Below, piece after piece: positions 1 through 12,242 of a stretch of 64,000 nucleotides of DNA; the first letter of the stretch is position 1; each line of letters starts with the position of its first letter. The stretch is from positions 15,872,001 to 15,936,000 of the forward strand of contig OZ316898.1 of the NCBI GenBank assembly GCA_973895155.1, written 5' to 3'. The position numbers were made by a program, and so were the translations under genes. The stretch comes from Marsupella aquatica. Taxonomy: Eukaryota > Marchantiophyta. Under the pieces are notes generated by a model that did not search any database, was not told the origin of the DNA, and saw only the letters and a list, made by a program, of their open reading frames with translations.

Positions 1-2315
1 ACTTAGCAATGGACTATCCAAAGCGTTAGTGAATGGATTGTGGACGGAGGAAATTGGTATGAGCAGGGGTGTGAGACAGGGATGCCCTCTCTCCCCGTTG
101 CTGTTCGCTATTTCCACGCAGCCATTTATGGATTTTTGTAATGCAGAGATTGCTGCTGGTAGATTGCAGGGTCTTAGGATTAATTCTTCTCTACACATAT
201 GCTTTAGATTGTTTGCGGATGATGTAGGATTGTTCATCCCAGCCACTTCTGAAGCTTTTGACCAGGTGAAGGAGGCGATTAGTTGTTACAAAACGGCCTC
301 AGGAGCCAGACTGAATCTGAAAAACTCTGTGATTATCCCATTTGCTTTGGAGATGATTCCGGAGTGGCTTAGAAATACCGGATGCAAAATTAGCAAAAAA
401 GGTATGGTGCAGCGCTACCTCGGAGCACCCTTTGGAGTGGACCTGTTGGAAGCACAGCTGCATAAATTTTGTCTAGATAAAATTGGGGCGAGGCTATCAT
501 CGTGGTCCACCAGATTTTTATCGTTCACGAGACGTTTACTGCTGATAAAACACGTCTTACAGGCTATTCCAATTTATCACATGATGTTTATACAATCATC
601 AGGGGAGCTAGCTAAGAAGATGACGATTCTGAATAGAACTTTTCTATGGGGAAGTAACCAGCTCGGAGGACGCCGAATACCATTGGTGGCGTGGGAGAAG
701 ATGACACGACCTAAACTAGAGGGGGGACTTGGATTGAAGGAATTTAGAAGTCATTTTGATGCTCTGCTGTGCAAATGGTTTACTGGGGCAATGGATGACC
801 CAAATTCTGAATGGGCCAAAATGTATGCGGCAAATCTCAGGCTGACGAAGTGGCAAAATTACAAGACTGTGAGGAGGAATTACTATTCCATGATGGATCT
901 GCTACTACTGAGTACCCCAAGATCTTTTGGTAAATTGGCATATACTGGAAAGCTTTCGGGTGCATGGGCAAAGGTACAAGAATACTTGATTTTTTGCCCT
1001 GGCACAGGCTCTATTCCAGGGAATTGGGGCATTGAAGACACGATACGCTGCTTGCACGGTTTTTACCATCTGCCCGAGAAGGATATCACAGAGATTGTCC
1101 AAATCTTTGGCCGATTGGGAATTCGGACCACACAGGACCTCTGGTTTACAGTGGACAATAGATGGAAAGACATGTCAGGAAATTACAGAGATTGAGAGGA
1201 TTCACCATCACTGGCCAAGCACACAGCGCATTACTTCTGCGAAATCTTACTGAAGCCAGGATTGGAAGCAGTGCACCACTGGCGGATGCCTGCCTTTGGA
1301 GATGGACAGATTTAGCTGCAAGGATGAGGAATTTCAGATTATCCAATATGAGAGTATATGAGATGCTACGACCCAAGGGCACGGACTCGGATCGATTAAA
1401 CCGAATATGGAGAGAAGCACTTACAGAGGTGGAGTGGAGAGGCATTTGGAAAGTGTTGTGGAGATCTAACCTTTCTATGAGAGCAAAAGTTTTCATTTGG
1501 CGCGTTCTAGCACAAGGATTATTCTCGGAATCAAGGGCTTTGAAGATTGGGAAATCTAATGGTCACTGTCTGCTCTGTGACAACATGTTAGAAACCATCC
1601 CGCATCTATTTTGTCACTGCCGTCATGCACAATGCTGTTGGATTGAAGCTAAAACTTAGATGAACGGGGATCTCATTGACACCTATCTGAGTATCATTGG
1701 GCTGCTGAGATCTTTTCAAGGTTGCACACCGCTACACTCACTCAAGGCCTTTATAATTTACCAGATTTTATGGAGCATTTGGCTTGCTAGGAACATTCAA
1801 ACCTTTGATTTGGCACAACGACGAGTTTTTGATCAACTACAAGTCATTTCAGACACAATGGATCATCTGGCTGCCATTATTGTAGCTGCCATCCCCACCT
1901 CTGACAGGAAAAGGAGTTGACTACACGTTGCATCTGAAATGCTGAGAGAGGAACGCACAAGGCTGGTTAGGTCTGGAGTTAGAAGGCTGATAACTCGATA
2001 GGGGTTAGGAAGTCTTAAGGTTCTTTGAGGATTTGCTTTTAGCTATGGACTTGCTATGAAAACCAAGTAGAAGCCCATTGAATGCTAGGTGGAAAGGACA
2101 TCTGACTGATCCTTCTCCTGGACTTTAACTGTAGATTGAAATCTAAGGATTCTTACCAAGGTGCTGTTAGTTTGACTTAGGGTTTTGTGGAAATCTTTAC
2201 TGCCCTTGGGGCTCTTCTTGCCTTTGGGGCCTGTTGGTTTCCCTCTCCGTGGGGTTCAAGCGGAATAAACAAAGTTAAAAAATTAAAAATTAAAAATTAA
2301 AAAAAATTAAAAATT
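1..2315 (+). mobile_element. LINE (non-LTR retrotransposon), 3' half
   Basis: The stretch holds the C-terminal part of a plant L1-like ORF2 followed by about 350 bases of 3' untranslated sequence and a terminal A-rich tract at 2270-2315 made of repeated AAATT-type units. That order (RT, zinc-binding domain, 3' UTR, simple A-rich tail) is typical of a LINE 3' end. The 5' part lies outside the window. The sequence directly after the tail is minus-strand gypsy RT, so the LINE probably inserted into an older gypsy copy. Its target duplication cannot be checked because the 5' end is missing. Confidence 0.85.
29..1920 (+). pseudogene. LINE ORF2: reverse transcriptase and zinc-binding domain, broken
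   Basis: The first segment (29-1195) carries RT blocks: GVRQGCPLSPLLFAIS, then the catalytic FADD box (FADDVGLF, about residue 62), then the thumb region with YLGAPFG. A frameshift near 1162-1195 moves the frame to a segment with the plant zf-RVT domain (IWREALTEVEWRGIWKVLW, then CLLCDN and HLFCHC cysteine/histidine pairs). An in-frame TAG at 1657-1659 precedes a last segment to 1920 (WSIWLARNIQTFD). The family reverse-transcribes its own RNA at a nicked target. The breaks make this copy non-functional, and the N-terminal endonuclease is outside the window. Confidence 0.9.
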
Positions 2316-2706
2316 CTCTAGCTTCCGAAGCTAATCATACCTGACTGTACCCACTCTAACCATCCAGAAATGAATATGCCAATTTCCCCGCTACGACGTC
2401 TAATACTGCTTCAAGAAAAGGTACAAGAAATGGATCTTTAATCGTTGCTGCATTTAGCTTGCAGAAATCAATGCATACCCTGAGTTTCCCATGTAGAGTA
2501 GTAAGTTGCTGTTTGATTTCCTGCGTCAGTTGCTTCCCGATTTTGACCTCTCAAGGTTTTTCATTGTCACCCAAATTCAACCTTTTGAGTATGTTCTTCT
2601 TCAGTGGCACTCCAGCTGGTGACTTTTTCTGGAATATTTTTCAAAGTCGTGGAAGCTTCTTCTTCTACTAGAGAGCAATCTCGAATGCCTTGTGGGTTAA
2701 TGTGAT
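2316..2706 (-). pseudogene. Ty3/gypsy reverse transcriptase start, truncated
   Basis: Read on the minus strand, 2360-2510 encodes the RT block LHGKLRVCIDFCKLNAATIK followed by DPFLVPFLEAVL, a close match to the gypsy consensus (R)VCIDFRKLNAAT..D.FPLPF. The catalytic YxDD region is absent because the sequence ends at the LINE tail. It continues in the direction of the protease upstream (2707-3339). This is the remnant of a polyprotein cut by the LINE. Confidence 0.75.
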
Positions 2707-3339
2707 TCAATAACTTCTCAAATCATGATCCATTTTCTCTCTGGTCATCCCTTGTATGTCGTCCAATTTTACCACTTCCACTTCACTAATTGGTATTAAG
2801 TCAGGACGACATTTCATATAAGTTTCTTCTTCCTCTTCATTCAACCCTTCAGCCCAATTAAGTGTACATACCCTAGCCATGGGCGGTGTGCTATCATCGA
2901 TGGCTTTGGTATGAATCTTGAATATTTCTCCATGATGTTCAATTTTAATATAATCTTTGTCTTCACCCCAGTGTTGCTTAACCTTGGCCTGCCGTAGCCG
3001 TGGCCGTCCCAACAGCATTGGTTGCCCCATGGTAGAATCTGCGTCCCTCAGAACTACTACGCCCAGATTATACTTAATACCTAAGATTAACATAGGTAAG
3101 TCTGGCACATAGCCTAGTGGGTGACAACTGCTCTGATCAGCCATTACTAAATTAAAAGGTGCTGGTAATAATTTCACTTTTCCCAACATTCTATACGTCT
3201 GTTCACTCATAAGATTCATTGCAAATCCTCCATCCAATAGAACATTCTTCAATTTGATTCCCTTTACACTTATTTGGACTACTGCTCCTTTATCGATTAA
3301 AGAAATTTTTCGTGCTTGATATAAAGGTACTCCTGGCAA
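2707..3339 (-). pseudogene. Ty3/gypsy aspartic protease
   Basis: A retropepsin-like domain with the flap and core typical of plant gypsy: NVLLDGGFAMNLMSEQTY (DGG where DSG/DGGS is usual), the MADQSS loop, and LLGRPRLRQAKV near the end. It processes the gag-pol polyprotein in intact elements. It lies between the gag C-terminal region and the truncated RT, in the normal order. It starts in a different frame from the segment at 3297-3596, so at least one frameshift separates them. Confidence 0.8.
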
Positions 3340-4908
3340 TGTTTCGGGGTTGTTTTACCCTCCAGCAGCTTTCTTAACACTACTTCCTTGCATTGTGGTG
3401 CTAATTGAAATAGTTCTTCTATAGTAAGATCTACCTGTGTTTTCGATATAAGCTGCACTAGCTTGTCAGCCATCCTTTTGCTTGCTTCTTTGGGCGTTGT
3501 TGGTAGATTGTCATTATCACACGATTGATCCAAGTTTAAATCGCGAATCGGTTCTTGTTCTTCCAAAATCTTGGTTTCAACCTCCATAGGGTTCAAAACG
3601 TGTTAATCGTCCTGGTTGATGTAATACCTCATTTTGCTGTTCTTGACGAATCCTGTCGGCCACATTGTGTGTCGTTGTATCCATATGCTGCCAATCAAAA
3701 ACGGCCTCATTCCCGGTCGGAAGGTCTTCTGGCGCCGACTCTCCAAGCTGTCCTTGAGATCTGGTCACCACATAAGCCGCTACCTTTACTGTGTTTACCG
3801 GTGCTGGTGGTTTTGCTGCAACTTCTTCCTTTTCCTTCATGTGTTTCATCCACAATTTGCAATCTGGACCTCTTATGTGTCCTGTCAGTCGACAGTAAAA
3901 ACAAATAGGGGGATATTTGACTCCCCCCTCTTTATACGGTCTCCGGTTAAGATTTTTGTGAGGATTGTAGTAACCTTGGCTAGCCTGTATACGATCTCCC
4001 TCTTGTTTACTTGTTCCTACATGATTGAATTCCACGTTTGTTCTTTTCTTAAAGGGATTTTGGTTACATTCTTGAGTGGTATGCCCTGGCCTCATGTGGA
4101 TTTCGCAAAATTTCCGGTTACTATTCTCATTCCGTTCTCTATTTTCCTGTCATTCCTTAATCTCTTTGCTTTCAATTTTAGCTGTTTCCGCCTTACGGCT
4201 CACTTTTTCCTCATCTTTACTACTTTTATTTTTCTCCTGATTCAACATTTGAGTGATGCCTTCTAATTGTATTAATCTCTTTTCATACTCATATGGATTA
4301 GAAGTAGGATTTTGTTCTACCACGGTTACTAGACTTCCCTTTACTGCTTTCCTCATCCAACTAATCCTTTGACCATCTGAGGGTTTGTTTGTTAATCGTC
4401 TCATAGTTACTTTTAATCGTCCGATATAATTTTGCACCGGTTCACCCTTCTTTTGTGTCATGTTCTGTAGTATACTGTAAAGATCTGACTCTTCTTTTGC
4501 TCTCCTATAATGATCTAGAAACTCTTTTGCAAAATCAAGCCAGGTTTTAAAGTGATCAGCGGGAAATTGTGTGTACCATACAAATGCTTCCTTGTCCAAA
4601 GAACTCGGAAATAGCTCTAATCATGCTGTATTGTTCTGCTCATGATTAGCTCTGAGCATCTCCTCAAACCGAGCCAAATGTGTATTTGCATCCTCGTCCG
4701 ATGCTCCTTTAAAAGTTGGTATTTTAACTCGCCGTGTCGCAGTTGGCACTATTCTCCAGTTACTTCCGCCTGCAGGTTGAATCTTAAGTCGCTCCATTGT
4801 ATCTTCTATAACTTGCTCTTCTCTCTCTTGTGCTCTAGATGTTTCGATTCTGTCATCGATTTCTACTCTTGGCCTACTTTCTTGAAAGGCTTCAAATTCA
4901 CTTTCCAT
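3297..4908 (-). pseudogene. Ty3/gypsy gag, broken into segments
   Basis: From 4908 downwards the reading goes through MESEFEAFQESRPRVEIDDR, a charged N-terminus with KIPTFKGASDEDANTHLARF; then a retrotransposon-gag capsid domain (TWLDFAKEFLDHYRRAKEES and GEPVQNYIGRLK); then a CEIHMRPGHTTQEC zinc-knuckle-like motif and a second cysteine cluster CFYCRLTGHIRGPDC. The first three segments share one frame and are separated by in-frame TGA codons (about 4618 and 4147). A frameshift follows before 3596. The gag of gypsy elements packages RNA; this copy is dead. Confidence 0.8.
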
Positions 4909-5264
4909 TTCTTCTTCTCAAATTGGTGTTTTACCCATCTATCAATCGTACTTAATCAAGATCGATCAACCATCATTCACAAAATTCAAGGTAAAGTCAT
5001 TTCCAAAATTTGTTGTAATTGAATAATAATCCGTGTTCTCAGTACATACAGGATTGATACCATCTCCTTTACTTAACTAAGACTATGTGCTCCATTGGAA
5101 CAACATCTATTTGCTAATTGTGGGTGTATAGTCCTCCGGAGTCATCAACTCCATCTCGAAGCACATCGTTAGCAGCTGTGCTCACAAATAATATTGGAAA
5201 CTATCCTCCTTGCACCATAACATACAACTTTTGCAAGCTCCTGTATTCTCTTTAAGCTTTATAC

Positions 5265-5690
5265 TCAGCCGTCTATAATCCTACCAATTTGAAGTGCGAT
5301 TGCTACTGCATACTCATTGCGATTCCACCGACACCACTCCAACACTTTCTTTAACTCAACTTTCTTCTTTGGAAGTCGACTTTGTATGCAGCACTTCGGC
5401 ATATTGTTACTGGGCACCATTATCACTGCTGTTGAAGGGGCCTTGTGTGGACTGAGCCAAGGATGTGTTGCGCGTTTGCAAACTCCCCACACTCCGTTAC
5501 GTGCTTCTCGTATCACCAGTTCGGTATGCATCGCGGTGGTATGCACGATCAGTATGACATCTCCTCTTTCAGCGTTGTTTTCTCCGCTTATCAAGTTCTT
5601 GTATTCCTCTTCATTCAACGTCGTAATAATGGGCAGCTCCGCATCTTCATCAAAATAGAATAATGTCCAAAATTCTTTCCTCTCACTCAT
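5265..5690 (-). CDS. hypothetical 141-aa ORF upstream of decayed gypsy gag
   Basis: An uninterrupted 141-residue frame beginning MSERKEFWTLFYFDEDAELP. It is acidic at the N-terminus, with a lysine-rich stretch (RLPKKKVELKKVLEWCRW) near the C-terminus. I recognise no domain. It lies in the same direction as the gag at 4908 and could be a 5' accessory ORF of the element or an unrelated fragment. It has no visible splice or promoter context and may not be a gene. Confidence 0.35.
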   Translation of the reverse strand: MSERKEFWTLFYFDEDAELPIITTLNEEEYKNLISGENNAERGDVILIVHTTAMHTELVIREARNGVWGVCKRATHPWLSPHKAPSTAVIMVPSNNMPKCCIQSRLPKKKVELKKVLEWCRWNRNEYAVAIALQIGRIIDG

Positions 5691-5699
5691 GTTTTTCTT

Positions 5700-8371
5700 C
5701 CGTTGAACTCATGTCAAACACTTATCAAGGAGCTTAAGCGGCTTTTCTCCCCAAAAGACTACCTAATACCTGCTCCATATCATACCAGGGTCACAAAGAA
5801 TTGACAAAACTTCTGAAATGTGCCTACAATGTCTAATCACTCCATACATAAGTAGTTTCAACTCTCCACTTCTAGAGAGGTAGTCCCCTTGACTACTTTT
5901 GTACTCACACCCTTCCCCTCTCCTCTACTCCAAGGATCAGCAAGGGGGATCTCCGCTCCAAGCTGTCACCTTAGAGTAGATTCTCACACAAACACCCAAG
6001 AACCAAAGTACTTTCCTCTTCAAGCTTAAGTCTCCTCAAGACCCTCAAAGTAGTGTTACCCCTCAACCTTGCCCCCTGGCCTTGGTTTGGGTCCACACAT
6101 CCCCTTTGAGCTCTAGAGAAGGCTCCTCTATCTAAGGACTCTTCCTCTTGTTCTTACTTCTTGTTAACACCACGCACCAAGCAAAATACTTTCCACCCTC
6201 AAGCTATAATCCTTTCTAAGTCTTAAAGTAGTGCTCTACCTTAACCTTGCCTCCTTGGCCTTGGTTTTGTACTAGCACATCCCCTTTGAGCTTAGACCAA
6301 GATTACATCATAGCATGGACTCTTCTTTTGCTCTCATATACTTCAAATGCACTCACACTTAATGGTCACAATGAAGATTGACAAGTCTCCTTTTATTGCA
6401 TCACCTTTACAAAAAAAGTTCACTACACATTCTCCACACTAAGCATGGACCACCTCTCCCTTCTCAAGCTTAGCCCTACCTTGGCAAGGTAAAGATTCCA
6501 CTTAAGAGATGAGATTCCTGGTCCCTAACAAATGAAAACTTATTCTTTATATACTATTCTCCTTCCACACCACACCAAGCTTGACCTGGGGTCCAACTAC
6601 TCCTCCCCCAAGTCCTCCTAACACACAAAGTCCAACTCTATAGTTCGTAGCCCACCCTAGCTCACAGCCAGCCAACTAGCTTTTGATCAGCAGCAACTCT
6701 ATTCCAATCAACAGCATCGAGGCAGCCAGCCAATTCTGATTAGCATCCCATGCCTGAAGCTATAGCAGCTCAATTCAATTTCGTAGCTGCCTCTTGATCC
6801 CAATTCAAAGCAAGCATCTCATGTATTGACCCTTATGGTGTTCCTGACCTCGTGCTTGAGTCGCCCCGGCCTCGTGCTTAAGTCGTGGTCGCCGTCGACG
6901 CGGTTGACACTTAGAAAATAATTCGGATTTTTTTGTTGGGAAAACAGTATTTCCAGGCCATTTTGGACCGCCCCCAAAAATCACACATGAGTCCAAAATG
7001 ACTTCTGAGTAAATCTACAGATTCTCTAGACATAGCACTATGTCCTGGTTTACTAATATATAAACAAAACCTTATCACCGATTTTCTAAAATTAGGTAAA
7101 GTGGGTCAATTATTATGTTTTCCAAAATTCTTCTCACCTTTGAGATGCTCCCAAAAAGTAACCAAAGATACCCAGATTCTACCACAAGTTTCCAGGGATA
7201 GAGTGGACCATATTTAACCCACTTCCAAACTTGGAACTCCTAAATTTACTCATCAGCTATTTTTCCCGGGACCCGCTATTTTGTTAATTTAAGTCACACC
7301 AAAACACAAGAAAACCCTAGGTTGAGACCCCACTTGACATATAACTTTTTAGGGGTGCTCTAGGGACCTCCTAGAATCTATGGGAAAAATCTGAACCAAA
7401 ACTAAGACTTCAAGTGTCGGGTTGTTTCTCCGGCTCGGAATAGTCGCCTAGTCTAAATAAGGACGGAACGTTGTATGCCCCATCATAAAGACCTTTCTTA
7501 TCCCTTGTCACTTGCTTAGAACTCAGTAACCTTCCATTCCACTATCTTTCCTATTCTACCTACTTAAGTTCCTAAAACCTAGTTACTCCGATAGCACTTA
7601 AAACGTCTTTCTTACTATTCCTTGTTCCAAAAGCAAAAAAATGACAAGTTTCTTACATAAACCTATATCGAGCCATTCCACAACTCACTTCTTGACCTGT
7701 TTCCAACCATTTCTTGGTTCGGGCTGCAAGTACTAGCAGCTTCCTTCTCTAGGAACCCTTCAAAGAGGCACACACACTTCAGCCAGACTCCACTACTTAT
7801 GAGTTGTCTGTTGGTTTGTTTTCGTAAGGTGTTACTCCTCAATGTGTTCACTCTGAGTGAATTAATCCTCATTCATTCTCTCGCAGTCAATCACCATCTC
7901 TTCATGTAGACTCTCTCAACAATGTACTCATCCAAGAACAATTCATCAGGTTGTGCCACAATGATTGCTTTACTTCTCAACATCAAAATTCTACTCATAT
8001 CTAAGTAGGAAACACTTAAACGGATCTACTGATCATATTAAGGAAAGTCTGGCTTCGCCTTTCAATCAGATTACCTATTGTAAAAGTGACACCCTATTCT
8101 ACGCTCTTGCCTGCCTTAAATACTATTTTCCGACAAAATTATCGGTTTCCAATTGTCCGACTAACAAAAATGGTTATCTAACTTACTAATCAAACATAAC
8201 TGCATAGTAGTTAATAAACTATTGTTTTGCGGTTACTAAACCGCAATCCGTAGTTCCCGATTGGTATACTCTGTTCAACTGAGACTACTGCATCAAACAT
8301 CTCTATAAATGATTGGTGGTTGGAGTCGTGGTTTCTAAACTGCCAATGGTTAAGCTTCTCAATTCTGATGA
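5700..8371. other. non-coding stretch with an imperfect 178-bp tandem duplication
   Basis: No credible coding frame is seen. Two imperfect copies of a pyrimidine-rich segment lie side by side, beginning at 6005 and 6183 (offset about 178 bases). Both contain ACTTTCC, AGTAGTG, CCTTGGCCTTGGTTT and ACATCCCCTTTGAGCT in order. The region may be the LTR or leader of the decayed gypsy element, but no matching second LTR is in the window. Confidence 0.5.
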
Positions 8372-8840
8372 GTGGTGGACCTAGCCACCCAGCGCCCTCA
8401 CCAATCCCAACACTTGTGCCTAAGTGCCCTTGGTGCCCGAATGCCTCCACGGAATACCTCGAGCAAGCATCCAAGTGCCTCAAGCACCACCAGCGGCCAC
8501 TCCCATACGAAGTCACATTTGCTCACCTACACGACCGCTACTCAACGGTCCTCACTGTCTGCACAAACAACCAAGCACCTCGGTAAGTAACCCCTCCGGA
8601 TCTAGAACTCGCCCAGTCTGGCATCCTAACTCAAGCTCAACAGACGTTGGTAAATAGGTCAGCGATAGGTCCTCCCGATGCCATAAGCTGGAACCAGAAC
8701 CCACGCCCACTGTTCGTCCAGGACAGCTCCTTCCTTGGGCGCGGCCCGGGTTCCCCCTCGTACCTATCCATCACCAACTAACCGCCCTAACCTCAGGACA
8801 TGCTCATGGCCCAAGTAGCGTAGCTTGTCCTAAAGCTTGT
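8372..8840. repeat. repeat A, copy 1, left part
   Basis: From GTGGACC...CCACCCAGCGCCCTCACC to CCTAAAGCTTGT this stretch is closely similar to 31360-31830 and contains the same GGGCGCGGCCCGGGTT block (8737 and 31723). It has no long reading frame. Its continuation (CCCAAGCTTGTCTCAACACG onward) lies at 27762 after transposon 1. The homologous uninterrupted stretch near 31815-31850 shows what the site looked like before insertion. It may be an LTR or another non-autonomous repeat. Confidence 0.8.
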
Positions 8841-8866
8841 ATCAACCTATTCATTAAAAGTGTATT
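8841..8866 (+). repeat. left terminal inverted repeat of transposon 1
   Basis: Begins ATCAACC and runs into TATTCATTAAAAGTGTATT. It matches the reverse complement of 27732-27757 at all but two of 26 positions (AC versus GT at element positions 5-6). It directly follows the TTGT duplication. Confidence 0.9.
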
Positions 8867-8880
8867 ATTATTTGATTTAT

Positions 8881-9140
8881 GTACATTTGGGGATAGAAAA
8901 GTGTACAATTGGCCTAAAAAGTGTACATTTGGGCAATAAAAAGTGTATATTTGAACATCAAAATAGGTACATTTGGCTTTAAAAGTATACATTTGAGTAC
9001 ATTTGGCCTAGAAAGTGTACATTTGAGTGAAAGAAACATACATTTGGCTTAAAAAGTGTACATTTAAGTGCAGTTGGTCTAGAAAGTGTAACTTTGAGTG
9101 CAACAAAGTGTACATTTGGCCTAAAAAGTGTACATTTTCC
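8881..9140 (+). repeat. left subterminal repeats (GTGTACATTTGG)
   Basis: About ten imperfect copies of AAAGTGTACATTTGGCC, spaced 20-40 bases. They resemble the inner part of the TIR (AAAAGTGTATT) and recur in the same orientation at the right end (27617-27716). Subterminal repeats of this kind are often transposase binding sites in plant DNA transposons; that role is inferred here. Confidence 0.8.
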
Positions 9141-9426
9141 TACCAACTCTTATTATAATCATTTAAAAGAAAGGAATGAATAAAAAAATATTTTTAATTA
9201 TACAAAAAAGCAAACATTCATATTCATAACGATCAAAAGTTTAGAAAATGAGGAGATAGTATAACTAACACTCAATGACATGGTCTCACATTAAAACTAT
9301 TAGAATAGTAAATAACTAGTACGTAAGTTACTATGTTTGAATGAGTGTTGACTATTTACATAAAAACTAGGTAAGTAACTATCTAAATTAATTTAATTAT
9401 TATAGCTTTGCAAGTAACAACTAAGT
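9141..9426. other. AT-rich gap between subterminal repeats and transposase
   Basis: No reading frame, repeat or RNA structure was recognised in this AT-rich stretch. It would be the 3' untranslated region of the minus-strand transposase gene. Confidence 0.5.
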
Positions 9427-12203
9427 CTACTTGTCCATCCTTTGGAGATAACTTTGGACAGTTTGTAGAACATTTTGAGGAATCTTCAAACCTCTGTCTG
9501 CCATGTTTTCTTCTTTCATGCCAGATTTAAAACCATACATTGCAGAATTTGCATACTGCCAATGTTGAGCGTTCTCACCAAACCCTGGATCTCGTTCCCA
9601 TGTCTTAGTGGACATGAAGTAGTTTAGATACCGTGCACTCTCAGTCACATCAAGTTTAGAGTGTTTAGGCCTCCACCATTCGACTGGAAATATTGGAGCA
9701 TATTGTTGAGGCAGAGGAGGGTTTGTTGGAGATGTAGTTGGGACTTCATGCTTAGGGTCCACCGAACCCAAAGCTCTCACCAACCAAAAATGACCTCCAC
9801 CATTTTTATTCTCCCAGTCATCCTCAGGTCGAAGAAATACAAAGTTCCCTTCACAAATATCCTGTAGGGGAATCCACCATCCTTGTTCTCTCTCAACTCG
9901 AGATCCAACAAATGGTGCTGCTTGATCTTCCATCTCTTCCAAGACCTCATTTTGAAGAGCCATCATCTCCACATTCTCCTCATCTTCACTTGGAGGACCA
10001 CTTTGTTCTGGTTGGTTGACCTTGTAACTAGTGCCATGGTTAGTCTTAGGCCAAAATCCATTTTTCAAGGGCAATTGAGTACTTCCCTCCCCTTCTAGTG
10101 CGAGCCCATTTGTCAACAACTCCACAATTCTCTCCCAATATTTCACAAGAGGAAATCTTTCCTTATATGCTATAGATGTCTCATCAGTGCAACTCCTTCT
10201 CAAAAAATCAAGGTACTTGTTAAGAAATGGGATAATCTCTTCAGATTTTTTGTGTATCTCTCCAATGGATTTAGCTAAGGGCTCTCCACTAGGTAAAAGA
10301 AGAGAATTTGTTGTCAAATCTGTTGCCCAAATGCACCTTCCTCCAACTGGAGCCCAAGCTTGCTCTACATGGGACTTATACTGAAATATTGGTACATTAT
10401 CTTTCATAGAGAAAAGAAATGATATGGGGTTTTGAGTGACCTTGAATATCTTTAACTTTGAAAGTTTGAAGATATTCTTTGTAAGATGCAACTTCTTGTA
10501 TCAATCTGGGAACTGGATGAATGCTCTCACATTCCCAAACCTCTGCCATAAGAGCAAGGAGAGTTGCAACTTCCTTGTGCTGAACTTGATATGATACCTT
10601 CAAAAAGAGTGCATCAACATCTTCGTGTGTATGACCAACCATTAGAAAAGACATTTGAACAGTTTCAAATACTCCTCTACTCACAAGCTCACTACAAAAT
10701 GCCATGACAGTCTGGTTTTTGTTATCCTTTGTTGAGTTATCCATTTGCAGTGTTAGGTGCCTTGGCAAGGGCTTGAAAGACGGACTGCCTTGTTCCCCAT
10801 GCATCTCCCCTCCTTGATCCTCACCATGTTGGGTGGAGACCGTCTCCGTCTGACTCTCGGCTGCATCTTTAGAACCAATATACCTATTCATTGGAATACT
10901 CTTTGGTTCCAAATATCCCTTAAAAAATGCATCAAAGTCAAGAAGGGCTTGAAAGAAAGGTCTATGAGGTTCCAAATAAAGGTCATCCAACATGTCACAT
11001 GTCTTGTCTTCATTGTACTCTTCAAGGTCTTGAAGACACTTAGCCAAGGATGTCACTGTGAAATCAGCATCTTCTGGCCAAAGGCCAGTGACACTAAAGT
11101 GTGCATAGACTCCTGGATCCCTTCCGTGGGTCAACATCCCTGTGAGAGCAATAGGTAGTGGCATCCCATGACCCGAAAGCGATTTAGGAGTACTGACCAT
11201 TTTTGGAATCCACGTCTTTGCTTGATCCATCTTGTTGTGAATGATGCAAAGATATTCCCCTGGATGTTGCTTAGCCATCACTCGATGAGCATAGTAAACA
11301 TATCTACGTGACATCTGCTCATGAAGATGTTGCGCTCATTTTTCTTCAATTTCAGCACGCTCTTTTTTCCTTCGTTCTCGCATCAAACTATCTTTGTATT
11401 CACAACAAAGAGTACACTTGGCAAATGCACCATCTTTATGGAAACTGAAGTTTGCGAATGATTTGCTCCAAATCTTGTATAGAGTATTCTCTGTAACTGG
11501 AGGAAGCCCCTCTTCCTTCATCTTTGTTCTCACATCTTCCAAAATCTCCAACTTCTTGTAACATGCTGGAAGACGATACTCAATGGAGTCTATCCCATGA
11601 GCCCTAGCATAAGGTATATGAGGCATGGGCTCTGCATTTCGAGTCAAAAAATCCTCCAACAGAGCTCGTGCATGCAAGGTATTTGACCGTGTTTTCATGG
11701 AGCCCGTGTTTCCATGGAACCCAATTTTGCAACCCTCCACATATCTCCTTTTGTAATCATAATATTTCGTGTGGCTAAAGCCATGGATGATTGCAAATGC
11801 ATGTTTACATACGACCATACCCTTGAGAACATGGTGCCCCTTATCATGAATGTCATCTTCTCTGTAGTGGAAGAGGTTGAAAATGTGTGATGTTTTTGAC
11901 TCGCTAGACATCCCATGAAATTCTATCCTATCTATCTTCTATGTCTTCTCTTGGCATAGTCAGACAACATTTCTGCTTGCAACAATTCTCTCTTTTAATT
12001 TCATCAATCAAAGCTTTCGTTGTTTTTGAAACTGCCTTGGTTTCCAACAACCTTCTCTTCTTTTCAATCGGATCTACATGAGTCCTTTTGTTGAAATTGT
12101 ATGGCCTTGTGCACGGCATTCCCCTATCATTTACATTTGGATAGAGATCATCCCTATCCACCATCTCCATCCTCTCTGAACCTTCAACCAAAATGTCCGA
12201 CAA
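9427..12203 (-). pseudogene. DUF7869-like transposase of transposon 1
   Basis: Read from 12203 down: a Cys pair (CCKQKCCL), a middle region (VCKHAFAIIHGFS, FHGNTG, LPACYKKLEIL), KCTLCCEYKDSL, then a core with IIHNKMDQAKT, LTLQMDNSTKDNKNQ and SFLMVGHTHEDVDALF. The C-terminus has GGHFWLVRALG and PVEWWRPKHS. The spaced acidic motifs (MDQ, QMDN, HEDVD) match my recollection of the DUF7869 family, a presumed RNase-H-fold transposase core. Breaks: frameshift near 11930 in a GATA-rich tract, TGA at 11333-11335 (a CGA arginine codon would fit), and a frameshift at 10397-10491. IHNKMD has N where D is expected. It is the likely former mobility enzyme of the element. Confidence 0.8.
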
Positions 12204-12242
12204 AAATTTCCCGTTTGCAAGTAGTTTTGTTGAATCAATCCG

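Noticed and set aside
3634-4266. 210-codon plus-strand frame
   Set aside because: It is the antisense of the gypsy gag; the minus strand has capsid and zinc-knuckle motifs.
5040-5070. Initiator-tRNA primer-binding site (TGGTATCA on minus strand) for the decayed gypsy element
   Set aside because: Only eight bases match and the adjoining sequence does not end in CA as an LTR should.
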